Below are positions 14,448-26,256 of a stretch of DNA of 64,000 bases, in pieces. Below the pieces are notes generated by a model, which made no database searches, was not told where the DNA came from, and saw only the letters and a list, made by a program, of their open reading frames with translations. Every line of letters begins with the position of its first letter. The stretch's first letter is position 1. The stretch is from Tetrahymena thermophila SB210. Taxonomy: Eukaryota > Ciliophora > Oligohymenophorea > Hymenostomatida > Tetrahymenidae. A program made the position numbers and the translations under genes. The stretch is from positions 558,001 through 622,000 of the forward strand of contig NW_002476417.1 in assembly GCF_000189635.1 (NCBI RefSeq), read 5' to 3'.

Positions 14448-17212
14448 ATGAAATTCTTCAGATTACCTCAATTTTATATAATGTCTCTTAATTTTTGCTT
14501 GAGTTTATGTTATAAATTTCAATACAAACTATTTTTGATAATCAAGTTCCATTTGTTTAGTTTTATCAAGCAATATAGCTAAAATTATAAGGAACTTAAA
14601 TGCCATAGTAAAAGACAATAGTCTTCTATTCAAAAGGCTTTAAAAACCTCCTAAAGTAGTAAAGTAGTAGGAGGGATTGGATTATATAATAAGAGTTAGG
14701 ATTTATTTGATAAAGGTATATTCTTTGAGCTAAGTTCTTCACCCCTCAGTTACAGAGATGTCATTTAATTCATTAAATCTGATAATGAATCAAGTTACTT
14801 AAATGGAATTTCAGTGAATGTTTTTGTTATAGATATTACATAATTTCCTTTTATTTAGATAATAGATTTGAAGTATTTGAAATCATTTCAAATTATGTCT
14901 ATTTCTTAAAAGCTGCTACTAATCTAAATTGTTTATGAGACAAAAACTCACCTATAAGAAATTGTAAAGTAGATTTTAAGGTAGTTAATATGAAAATTGA
15001 TTCTACCTAAAAAATTATTAAAATTTTTTTGCTTTTATTAATTAATTTGATTTAAAATTACTAAAGAAATATAAGATCTTAGAATTAAATTAAATGATTT
15101 TAAATTTAAAACAGCTTTAACATTTTGAATGGAACTGTCTGAAATGGATCTTCTTTGAGGTGCTCTGTTTTTTTTATAGAAAAACTTGTCAAATAAATTA
15201 ATAAATATATTTATATTAGTGGGAATAATTGTTTTAAATTTTAATTTTAAAAATTCTCAAAATATCTAATAATGTCTAGAGGATTCCTCCTCAGGATTAA
15301 CCTTCTGCTAGATAAGTGTGTTTACTAATCTTAATAGCCAGCAGAAAATATTTGCAATAAAATAATTCTTTTTAAAATTTTAATATAAACAACTGTAAGA
15401 TTATGCAAAACTCAGGAAAAGTACCCATACTTTATCTGATTTGGTTACGTTAAAATATAAACCCTGTACAGTATCAAAAATTTAAAACTCTTATAGTGAT
15501 CTTGATTCATTTATTTAAGAATGCTAAAGCTGTATTATTAATTAAATTCTTTACAGTGGTTAGTGCTAAGTGAAATAAAATCATCATAAAGATATTATTG
15601 TGGTTGAATTAATCATTTAATTTTAAATGCAAAAAATTTTCTGAAAAAAATTGCTGAATTTATGATGATAAGAGTTAATGCTTAGTTTGCTAGAATAAGT
15701 CTATTGCTTACAATTTTTAATCTTATTCTAAATAAAGCCTTCTTAGTAATACCTACAGTGAATTGAATAAATTCATATATCCAAAAATGCAAGAATGATA
15801 ATTGTATGAACTGTAATAATCTTGATTAAAAACTACATTGTTTAAGCTGCTAAAGATAATAAACCTATCTTAACTTATAAATATTCGGATGATAAAATTA
15901 ATTAAAACTAAAATTTAAATTTTTCATATTCTAAATGCTATATCCAAAACAATGATTATGGTTACCAATAATGTAGTTCGAATACTTATTAGCTTTAAAA
16001 ATAACTGGTTCACGAGCTTGTAAAACTGAGTATTCTGAGGTAGGCGTAATTGATAGCTAAAGTGACAATACAAAACAATAAAACTAAACAATGAAATGCA
16101 AAATAAAAATAGCAAAATAGCTCAACGTTAGTTTTAATAAACATACATCCAACTAAATATTATTTCATTTTTTAAATTCAATCTTAAGGAAATCTTTATT
16201 TTGTTAATAAAATAGTACGTACAGTGATATCAAATATATCTTTTAAAATATTGAATTTTTTAATATTTACTATTTACTCCCTCATAATCTTAAGAAACTA
16301 ATTTCAAAATGGTGTTTGACATCAAATTTTAATTAATTATTGATAAATAAATATCCTAAAATTTACTTTTACTACCTATAATTATCTCTTCATTTACAGT
16401 ATTTTCCTCAAAAGTATTTCTATTTCGGTCAAAAATAACTTCTAAATTTATTGTTACTACTTTTCTTTAGAGTTGTTAATTAAAGTTAGTCAGGATATCA
16501 TCGAGTAATAATTTTCTAATAAAATTATTTCTAAATATAAAGAATTTCTCTGACTAACTATATACATTTTTTATTCTTTTGGAATTAGTAGTATCAATTT
16601 ATATATTAAATCTAGTAATTTATTTTTTAAAATCTAAAAATATTGATTAATAAAACATTTAATTTCTATTTCATGATTTAGAGAACAAAAGATATTTTAA
16701 CAGATGCTTTTCGGTGATTCTAGAAATTCAGAAAATAAATATTTTTATCTCTAGCTCCATATCAAGTTTATCATTATATTTTCTTAGGTATATTTTTTGT
16801 ATTTGGAATAGCTCTCATTACATTTTAACCTCATTTATTTTAAGGATTACGTATTCTTAGTTATTAATGAATTACTTATATTTTTTCTATCTCTATTTCC
16901 AATTTTTATGCAGCATATAAGCGATTTCTCTTCTATCTGCATAATAACTAGCTTATCAAAGATAGAAATTCTAAATTATGGTAGACTTCAATTTTTAATA
17001 AATCTTGAATTATCTTAAGAAAATATATTAAGAAATGGAGGAAAAAATCAGCCTTTTTATCAAATCAAAAGTTTAATAAATCTATTGTAGTTGATATTTC
17101 ATTAGAAATCAACATAGATAAATTAGAATTATTTAAATCAATCTAGTATGGTATAATCTTAATTTAAGACTAAATCAATATCAAAAAATAAATATAAAGT
17201 AATCATTACTGA
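14448..17212 (+). pseudogene. Decayed member of the lectin/cysteine-repeat surface family
   Basis: The parts appear in family order but in changing frames. A signal-like start (MKFFRLPQFYIMSLNF) is followed by a lectin piece (IFDNQVPFV, then PPKVV...GGIGLYNKSQDLFDKG) split by frame changes, a KTCQ block, a much reduced cysteine region, an IHPTKYYFIFQIQSQGNLYFVN juxtamembrane piece, and membrane helices with SKNIDQQNIQF. The end keeps NKSIVVDISLEINIDKL and stops at a TGA near 17210. Total length is about 2.8 kb against 3.6-4.3 kb for intact members. The second lectin module and most cysteine repeats are gone. Several frame breaks make it non-coding as a whole; a short product cannot be excluded. 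Confidence 0.75.
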
Positions 17213-18691
17213 ATTAGGTATCATTTTAATATTTTAGTAATAAAATGAATTTTATTTTTTATGAAATAATATTTAAATTTGAAATAAATAGATCAAGTAT
17301 TTGTTTTTTTCGATAATATTCTAGCTAATTATGTAATTTAAATCAAAGATTTTAAAACTATTTCTTATTTTAAAGGAGTAAAAAAATTAGCTCATTTTTT
17401 GAATAAAATTAGATTCTGATAATTAATATGATTTCACATTTTTGCGAGATAAAAATATAAATTGGTGAAATTATATATATTAGAACTTATTTTAAACAAC
17501 AATCTAATATTTGCAAAAAAATATTAATTTTATCAAATTAAAAAAGTATATCTTAGTCATATACTTGTATGCTAATGATAAATATTATGAAGATTTGTGG
17601 AATATACTTAAATAATATATTTATCAAAAAGAAAGTATCTTGCTAAATTTATAAAAAGACCCTAATTTTCATAAGTAAAAAGTGGAATTATAAAGGAGTC
17701 ATAAATACTAAATTGATTTTGAAAAAAAGATAACGAAAATTAAGTTTTTAATCATTTAACCTACAATATATTTTATTTTTATTTGTTAAAATATAAATTG
17801 ATTTATTAAATAAAAAGCCTAAAAAAATAAAAGTATGATATTGACTTATATTAAAATGTATCTAAGATACAAAGATAAAACATCGATTTTCGAAACACTA
17901 TTAATAATTAACAATATCAGAAAAATTAAAATTTAAATCTGATTAATATTTAATTGTAAAGTTTTGTATTAATTAGAAATAATTGGGAAGTATATATAAC
18001 CTAATTTTTTAACTCTTTAATTACCATCAAAATAAGGCAAAATATAAATTTACAATTTAATCAATCTGAACTAATAGATCACAAGCAAAAGTCTGAATTT
18101 AACTAGAAAAAGTTGGAAAAAATTTGTTTAGAAACTAAATTCCATTTAATGATTTGAAAAATATCACATTCATTTTAAATACTTTTATTTTGAAAAAATT
18201 TACATACAAAACCACTAAATACTACTATTTTTTAAAGAAAATTATAAAAATAGCTGAAATATACACTTAATATCATAGTTAAACTAACCTTGTGAAATAA
18301 TAATGTACTTATTTATCATAATTATCTTCGCTTATAAGATATTACTATTTATAAAAATTCTATGATTTACTCACCATCACAAACTCAAAATAGATAAAAA
18401 CAATAAATTTTAGATTACAATTTAATGATTTTTAATAAATTGATATAGAGTTAAGCTAACCTTTTAGCCTTCAATTTCATAATTAGGGGTTTAAATTTAG
18501 AAATTCTTTGGGTTTACCTATAATTTACAATATATTTTAATTTTACTTTGATTAATGTTACACAAACAATATGCATATAGTTATACCAAATCTGAGCATT
18601 TTAAATTATATTTGCATCTTGCTTAAATTGGTAAATATATATTTAAGCAAATTTATCAAAAGAAAAAGAAATTAAATAAGTAAACTCAAAA
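17213..18691. other. Intergenic spacer
   Basis: About 1.5 kb of AT-rich DNA. No coding signal, repeat or RNA gene was recognised; presumably it contains the promoter of the gene starting at 18692. Confidence 0.45.
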
Positions 18692-21600
18692 ATGAAAATT
18701 AATAACTTAACTCTCTTCAAGTGTTTCCCTCTTTTTTTCTTTAATTTCTTCATTCTTTTAAAATGCTAAATTACTTTTTCAGATTAAGTTCCTTTTGTCT
18801 ATTATCAATAAAATATTTAGCTATATAAGCTTAATGATCATACCTTATAAGGATAAAGCACTATTGATTATTCAAGCAAATCATTTAAAAATATTCCAAC
18901 TGTAATTGTAGGAATTGACTTTTACAATAACTTCTGGAATGTACCTGACGGAGTAAATTTTAATATTTCTTCAAGCTAAGTAACATAAAATGGCTGTATA
19001 ATATAAGCATCTAGGCTTGAGAATAGTAACTTAGTGGGTATTTCAGCAAGTGCATTAGTTATAGATATATCATAATATCCTTTTTTTTATGTAACAAATA
19101 TTGAAAAAAATAATATTCAATTTACAAATTTTGAGTATTCAGAATATTTTAGTTTCTCATCGCAACTTCAAAATTAAGGTTAGAAAAATGTCTCTGTTGT
19201 ATTGACTGGGTGGAAATCAAGTTATGATTATTCAAATAAATTTTTTGCTCTTACTGTTGAGGCAACTAATATAACTGACTCGGGGTATACAATTAAAATA
19301 TCTACAGCTAATTAAGCTCAGACTATAATTAATGTATATTTTACTGTTTTAGAATATATTTAAAATCCTCTTAGTATTTATGGAATAGTCTCATAATATG
19401 ATACTCTCTACAAATAATAAACAATTATTAAATGCTTTTACACAACAAGTTGTCAGAACTAATAAAGATATTTTCCTGTCAAATTCGATGTTTTTATGCA
19501 AGTTTAAAAAACCAGTTATACAGATTTTTTTGTTTCTATTAACTAATTTTATTTCAATACAGAAAATTCTTCTTAAGATTTAAGGATAAGTATAGAAAAC
19601 TAATCATTTTCTTCAAACACTATTTAGTATTCTTACTATATTTGGGATGGTGCTAAATGCTAAGGGACTACATCAACAGCCTTATAATTTTACAAGAAAA
19701 CTTGTCCTTAAGGTTAATATCTAAGTACAAATGGTAATGATTGTTTAACTACTTGTTTAATATACCTATAGAATAACTAAATATGCTTAGATTGTTCTTC
19801 TGGATAGTATTTTCTTTAGGATTAAAATATTTGCTCTACCACACAGCCAACTGGATACTTCTGTAGTACACAAGATCCAAAATATACCTTTTAAGTTTGC
19901 TAAATATGCAATATCCCTAATTGCAAAGAATGCAACAGTGCTTTTTAATGTACTTTATGCACAGATTCATACTACTTATTTAATGGCAAGTGTTTTTAAG
20001 ATTAGCCTCCTAATACCTATTGTGATCCTTAAAAATTAATATGTAGTAAATGTTTAGATAATAATTGCTTAACTTGCAGTGATCCTAGCTAAACATCTTC
20101 TTAATGTTTAAAGTGTGATGATAAAAAGACCCAAATTTTATACCAAAATAAATGTTATACTCAAGATTCTCCTCCTAGTAATACTTTTTGTGATTGGAAG
20201 ATTTTAAAATGTATTTAATGTACTGATGTTAGCTGCCTATCTTGTAGCGATCCTACTTAACCCTCTTCAAAATGTTTATCTTGTGATTAAAGCTAGAAAT
20301 TAATTCTCTACGAAGATAAATGTTTCAGCTAAAGCTAACCTCCTCCAAACACTTTTTGTGATTGGAATAAATTAACATGCTCTAAATGTAGCGATACTAG
20401 TTGTCTTTCTTGTAGTGATCCTATAACATCCCCTTAAGTTTGTTTATCATGTGATGAAAGCTTGAAATAAATCCTTTATTAATGCAAATGCTACAGTTAA
20501 AGTAACCCTCCACCTAACACTTTTTGTGATTGGATTTAATTAAAGTGCTCTTAATGTGGTGACAAAAACTGCCTTACTTGCAAAGAAACTATTTAAGAGT
20601 GTTTATAATGCATTGATAGTTAAAGTTAGATTTTATACCAAGGTAAATGTTATACTCAAAGTTCACCACCTAAAAATACTTTTTGTGATTGGAAATAAAT
20701 GAAATGCACTTAATGTGCAGATTCTAACTGTCTTACTTGTAGTGATCCTAATTTGCCTGAGTAATAATGCTTATAATGTGCTGATAGCCAAAACTAGATT
20801 TTATACGAAGGTTAGTGTTATATTCAAAGTTCTCCACCTAAAAATACTTTCTGCGATTGGAAATAAATGAAATGCACTTAATGTGCAGATTCTAACTGTC
20901 TTACTTGTAGTGATCCTAGTATCTTTCCCTAAGTATGTATATCATGTGATTAATCTAAATAGAAGTTAGCTTTTTTCTAAGGGAAATGTTTTACATAAAA
21001 TTCTCGACCTGATAATACTTTTTGTGATTGGGATAATTTAAAATGCTTCTAATGCCTAGATAATAACTGTCTTTCTTGTAGTAATCCTTCTGAACCTCCA
21101 TAAATATGTAAATCTTGTGATATAACTAAACAATAAATCCTTTATGAAGGTAAATGTTTCAGTTAAAGCAACCCTCCTTCTAACACTTTTTGCGATTGGA
21201 GCAATTAATAATGTTTTAAATGTAAGGATAATGACTGTCTTGCTTGTACTGATCCTAGTTAATCTCCTTAGTAATGCTTATCATGTATTGACAGTAAAAA
21301 TTCTATTTTATATTAGGGTAAATGCTACACATAAAACAACCCTCCTACAAATACCTTTTGTAATTGGAGTAAACTAAAATGTAGTTAATGCAATAATTCT
21401 AGTTGTCAAACATGTAGCGATCCTAATTATCCTCCATAAATATGTTTATCATGTGATCTTAGCAAAAACAAGATCACTTTTTAAGGAAAATGCTACTGTG
21501 GAATTGGGTTATATCTAGATTAAAATAACAATTGCAGCTAAAAATGTGCTTAAGGTTGTTTACTTTGTTTAAACAGCTACTCTTGTGACAAGTATTCTGA

Positions 21601-22945
21601 TAATGAAGTTTACTCAGGTAATAAATGTGACTATTCTTGTTCATAATGTACTATCCCAAACAAGAATTATGGATGTACAGAATGTAGTTCTAAAACTCGC
21701 TAACTAGAAAAAATAACGGGGTCATGCTTTTGTAAAGATGGATATACTAATGTAGGGATTCCTGATTGCTAAGATGATAATGCTCTAAAACCTTAATAAT
21801 AAATTTAAACTGCAAGTGACGGTGTTTTATAAGCTGTGTTTATTTTATACTTGCCATAATTATTTATAAACATTCACCCATTTACAGATTACTTCATCTT
21901 CTAAATGTAGTCATTAGGAAATCTCTACTTCGTAAACTAAAACTAAACTGAGATTTTGTACAAATCGTTTGCGACATTAAATTTTGTAAATATCTATTAT
22001 TAGTCATCAGAAGCAAATCTAGAAAATGTAGAATTTATGATCGGAATTAAATACAAATTAATTATTGATAAACTTGTTTCGCAGAATTTAATTTTGCTTT
22101 TAATAGTTCTGGTAATATTTTGCATTTTTTCAGGAATAGTTTTCATACTTAGAAATAAAATAAATTCATCTTTTATAGTGAATAACTTTCTTTGGAATAT
22201 TTAACTGAAGCTATTAAGGATATCAAGTAACTACTATTTTGCAAATTTATTTTTAAACATAAGCCATTTTTCTTCAATGGATTAAGTTTCTTATATTTTG
22301 TTAGGAATCATAACACCAGTTTACCTAATAAATTTTTTTATTATTTTCAATAAATCAAAAAATATTGATCAAACTAATTACTTGTTTTTGCACCACAATT
22401 TGGATGTGAATAAAAATTTCAACAAATACTTTTGGCTGATGCTTGAAGTCAAAAAAGTAATATTAATAATCTCCCTATCTTTTTCTCCTATTAAATACTA
22501 TCTCTACCTACTTTTAAGTTCTTCATTATTATCAGCATTGGTTCTTACTAAATATAAACCTTATCTTGATTGCTTGAGAGATTCTATATATTTAATGATT
22601 GGTGAATTAATAATGATAATACTGTGCATTTTTCCTTTACTAATAATTTAAATAGATGATTACTCCTTGACTTGCAAAATAACAAATATAGCCAATATCA
22701 CAATAATGATTTATGTGATATTTTAGTTTATTATAACTTCAGAATATGTAATCAGAAAGATAAAAGTTTATAGAAGCAACTTACTAAGACATAGATTAAC
22801 TAATAGTATTAATAAACCAATAGTAGTAGATATGGCCTTAGAAATAAATATTGAAAACTTAGAAAATATACTAAATACTTCAAGAGCATCAAGTACATTC
22901 TTAAAAAACCAATATGTTAAAAAGCAATCAAAAAAAATAAAATGA
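18692..22945 (+). CDS. Lectin/cysteine-repeat multi-pass membrane protein, longest member
   Basis: Intronless frame of 1417 residues, read without any internal TGA. A signal peptide (1-25, FFFNFFILLKC) leads into two H-type-lectin-like modules: TVIVGIDFYNNFW and VSVVLTGWKSSYDYSNKFF...VYFTVLEY. Nine cysteine repeats follow, two of them (around 20660-20770 and 20830-20940) almost identical in DNA, a sign of recent internal duplication. The juxtamembrane Cys block (CYCGIGLYLDQNNNC, GSCFCKDGY) precedes the membrane module from about residue 1045. Helices include LILLLIVLVIFCIFSGIVF and the C-terminal pair ending ELIMIILCIFPLLII. The tail motif NKPIVVDMALEINIENL lies near the end. Start: the ATG directly before the hydrophobic signal, no other in-frame ATG close by. 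Role inferred as a surface receptor; no enzyme motif seen. Confidence 0.88.
20030..21480 (+). repeat. Tandem cysteine-repeat array inside the 18692 gene
   Basis: Nine units of roughly 50-52 codons, each with GKCYTQ...PPxNTFCDW...KCxQCxDxxCLTCSDP...QCLxCD. The spacing of Cys pairs is regular and the units differ mainly in the Q/P-rich linkers. The sister genes at 906, 7880, 26257 and 32863 carry about 8, 7, 6 and 4-5 units, so copy number varies within the family. Confidence 0.8.
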
Positions 22946-23769
22946 AAATATTTGAAAATAATTTTTTACATTTAAATAAATAAGATGGGAATATTAAAGT
23001 TAATTTATATATTTTAAAACTTATTTTAATTGCTAATATTAATTTATTAAAAAAAGATTTTCAAAATTATTTTAAATTTACCAAAATTAATAAATTGTAA
23101 AAATATTTTTTTATCTATTTTGAAATTTCAATAAGTTAACTTTATCATAATATTATAATTATTTTAATTTAATTTTTATTTTTACATTAATAATTAAAAA
23201 ATAATCAAAATTTTTACATAATAATCATCTAAAATTATTAAACTTGCAATTATTTTACTCTCAAAATCAAAATATTAATTAAAAAAATTTATTAACTTTA
23301 ATAATTTTAATTAAAAATTATATGCACATTATAATTATATCATTCTCAGCTAAAGTAAATAGATAAATTAATTGTTCATATTATTAGATCAAAAATTTAG
23401 AAGATTTTATTGTAAGGTAAAAGATGTATTGCATATAGAGTTTTTCATACAAAATCAATATCATAATCATTAAGAATGTGAAAAATATTATTATTCAAAA
23501 ATTTAAAAATAATTTAATAGAAATTTGTAATTGAGAATTCCAGATTTTACATGAGTTTTTGATGAAAAATTAATGAAAAATATAGATAATTAATTAGGAT
23601 TTTTATAATTTTTCAAAAGTAGATTATGAATTCAATAGAACTTACCTTTAAGGCTTATAATTCTTCTATCCTATTTTAAAAATCTTAAATAAAAAATTAA
23701 ATTCCTATAATTCTATTTGATTCCATATTCTATTATGATAAATTTCAATTTTTCTTAATTTCTTTGTTA
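22946..23769. other. Intergenic spacer
   Basis: AT-rich 3' flank of the preceding gene. No gene-like frame or repeat was recognised before the transposase relic that begins near 23770. Confidence 0.4.
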
Positions 23770-24350
23770 TTATTTTTTCGACTCTTTTTTTGATGATATC
23801 TCAGATAAAATTTATGAATTGAGATCTGGGATATTAGGAGGATGGTTAAAGTTTCAATTGCATTTCTTGTTAAAAATTTGTTTGCTTATCCACTTTTCTG
23901 TGAAGGCACGTTATCGTGTATTAGGTAATAATCATTGAATTTCTTTTTTTTTATTGTTCTTAAAAATCTTATAGTAATCATCAGCAAAAGATATTAAATT
24001 TAATTTAACAATATCCTTCTTAATTAAGGCTAAAACCTTGATCTTAGATATACATTACAGATTTACCAAATTAAGAAATAGCACCATATACCATGAAACA
24101 AAATTTTGCTTTAGGTTTTACTTTAAAATTTTAATCATCTTCATTTGCCAGTTGTCTAGAGTATTACAATAAAACTAAAAGTAGCTTTCATCTATAAATA
24201 TTTATTAAATCATCAATCTTCTTTACTAATATATTCTATGCTTAATCAAATCTTTTATTGACATGATTCTAATATAGTTATTGAATTTAAATGCTGATAC
24301 TCAAAATATCTATGTATAAATGATGTAAAAAATTATTCAAAATTTGTCCG
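23770..24350 (-). mobile_element. Decayed Tc1/mariner-type transposase (DDE region)
   Basis: On the minus strand the order of motifs fits a Tc1/mariner catalytic domain. A first-Asp block FIDESYFQFYCNTLDNWQ (coding about 24202-24150) is followed by KFCFMVYGAISQFGKS (about 24110-24060, the usual 'mVwGaIs..G' block). A second-Asp block LIHDNVPSQKSGQANKFL comes next (about 23930-23875), then HPPNIPDLNSQ, the counterpart of PPYSPDLNPIE (about 23850-23815). These blocks lie in different frames, so the gene is broken by at least two frame changes. The motif upstream toward 24690 is unusually GC-rich for this window and may be the N-terminal HTH part, but I cannot read it clearly. Terminal inverted repeats were not found. 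It is an old, inactive copy. Confidence 0.65.
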
Positions 24351-24479
24351 ACTTAAAATTTTAGATGAGGAACCAGAAGATACTATAGAACTTTGATAAA
24401 GAAAAAAATTAGATAACTTCGTAAAGTATGACTGAAGAATTAGGAGTAACAAAACTTGCTATCATAAATAAAAGCTTTG

Positions 24480-24690
24480 AGAGTCATTTACTTCAATATT
24501 TGGAAATTTTAGACTCATTTACCTAAAAATAATCAGCTGTATGCTTTTGATCTTAGCAGCACTCCCAGAATCACATGATTCTCTATTATCCTCGGAATCA
24601 GATGAAAACTATTGCTAGTACTGTATTTCCTCACAAATTCGGACCTCTGTTTTCTGTAGATTCGCCAAATTCGAGAAGAAAAAACCCATA
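24480..24690. other. GC-richer block beside the transposase relic
   Basis: This block is distinctly richer in G and C than the flanks (for example CCTCGGAATC and GGACCTCTG). It lies just upstream of the transposase relic in transposon orientation. On the minus strand a string like HTADYFQVNESKISKY could be the end of a helix-turn-helix, interrupted by TGA codons. It is probably the 5' part of the same dead element. Confidence 0.35.
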
Positions 24691-26256
24691 AAAATTAAAT
24701 TGAGTCAAAAAAGATTTAATAAATATTTAACTGGAAGAAACACAATAATTTAATATATTTAGTTTTGCTAAATATTAATTTTGCCAATAAATAAGACAAA
24801 TTTTAGAGAATTAACCTATTTCAACAAAATAAATTTTAATATTTTAATTCATTAAATATTTTATAAAAATTTTATGAAATTAAAAATGAAATAGTTACAT
24901 ACTATATAAGTTTTCTATTTAAATTCTTTATTAATAAATCTACTTATTTATATTCTAAGTTCTATGAATTTATAAGCAATTATTAATCAGCACTACTTAT
25001 TGATATTTTATTTAGTTTTTAAATTTAATTGTTTAAATTCTTGAGAGCGTTTATTTCATTTTAATTTAATTTTTAAAATCTATTCAACTATATCAAAAAT
25101 ATACTACTCACATTATGATAAATTTGTTTATTTTCTTTATCTTATCAAAAGAAATTTAAGAGCAAATGCTTGTAATTTTAATAAAAGTTTAGAATTTATT
25201 TTTTTATTTTGTAATTAAGAATTGTAAATAATATTTCGCTTTTTTTTGTTTACGTAGGTAAATCCAAACCAAATTGATTTCATTCATATCTATCGAATTC
25301 ATACCATTAAATTATTATTATATCACTAAATTACTAAAAATATACTAAGATTATTTAAATAATTTGTGGTTTTTATTCATAAATGTATTTTTTATTTTAT
25401 ATTTCTAAAAAAGAAAAAGAAATTGTAAATGCTTTTTTTGCTATTTAAGATTGACCAATAAAATACATTTTAAATTCATAACTTTAATAAGTATTTATTA
25501 TTTATATAAATTATCAATTTAATTTTGAGACCTTAAAAAATCATTAAAAAAATAATAAGATACAAAACAATATAATTAATATGTGGTATCTTATTACTTA
25601 TTTACAAATTACTACGTCCTAGATTGATACTATTAATTAGATGACGTATTTTTAATTTAATTAATTTTTGACCTTTAAAAAATATAAAGTTAACTTGTTT
25701 TTCAATACATCTATCAATAAAATCTAAATCCTTTTTCCATTTATTTTTTTGATTCATGCTCACAAAGAATACCAAATTTTTATTTGTATTATAAATGCTT
25801 TAAATCTTTAAACAAAAATATTACGCAATTATTATTAATTTATAATAAAATTATATATTAATAGTGTTATATAGCTATTCTTCTAAAATTGTTGATTATT
25901 TTTATTTAGTTTAAATAAAAGCGATAAATTAATTATTTTAAAATTAAAAAATAAATAAAGGAAATATGTATATATAATTTCTTAATAATTTCATATTTTT
26001 ATAATGAAAAAAAGTTTTTTAAATTATTTGTGGAGATTAATTTTATTGATATAATAAGAAATGAATAATAAATAATCTAATTCTTACATTATTTTATAAG
26101 TTGTAGACCAAGATAAATTAAGAGATTTATTAGAATACTTTCAATTTTTTGAAAAGATAATTTATTTAAACAAACAATAAAAAAAATATAAAACAAGCAT
26201 TAAAACTCCATCCTAAATTTTCTGAAGTAATACACAAAAAGTAAAGTGTAAAATCA
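24691..26256. other. Intergenic spacer
   Basis: Plain AT-rich DNA of about 1.6 kb between the transposon relic and the next surface-protein gene. No feature was recognised. Confidence 0.4.
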
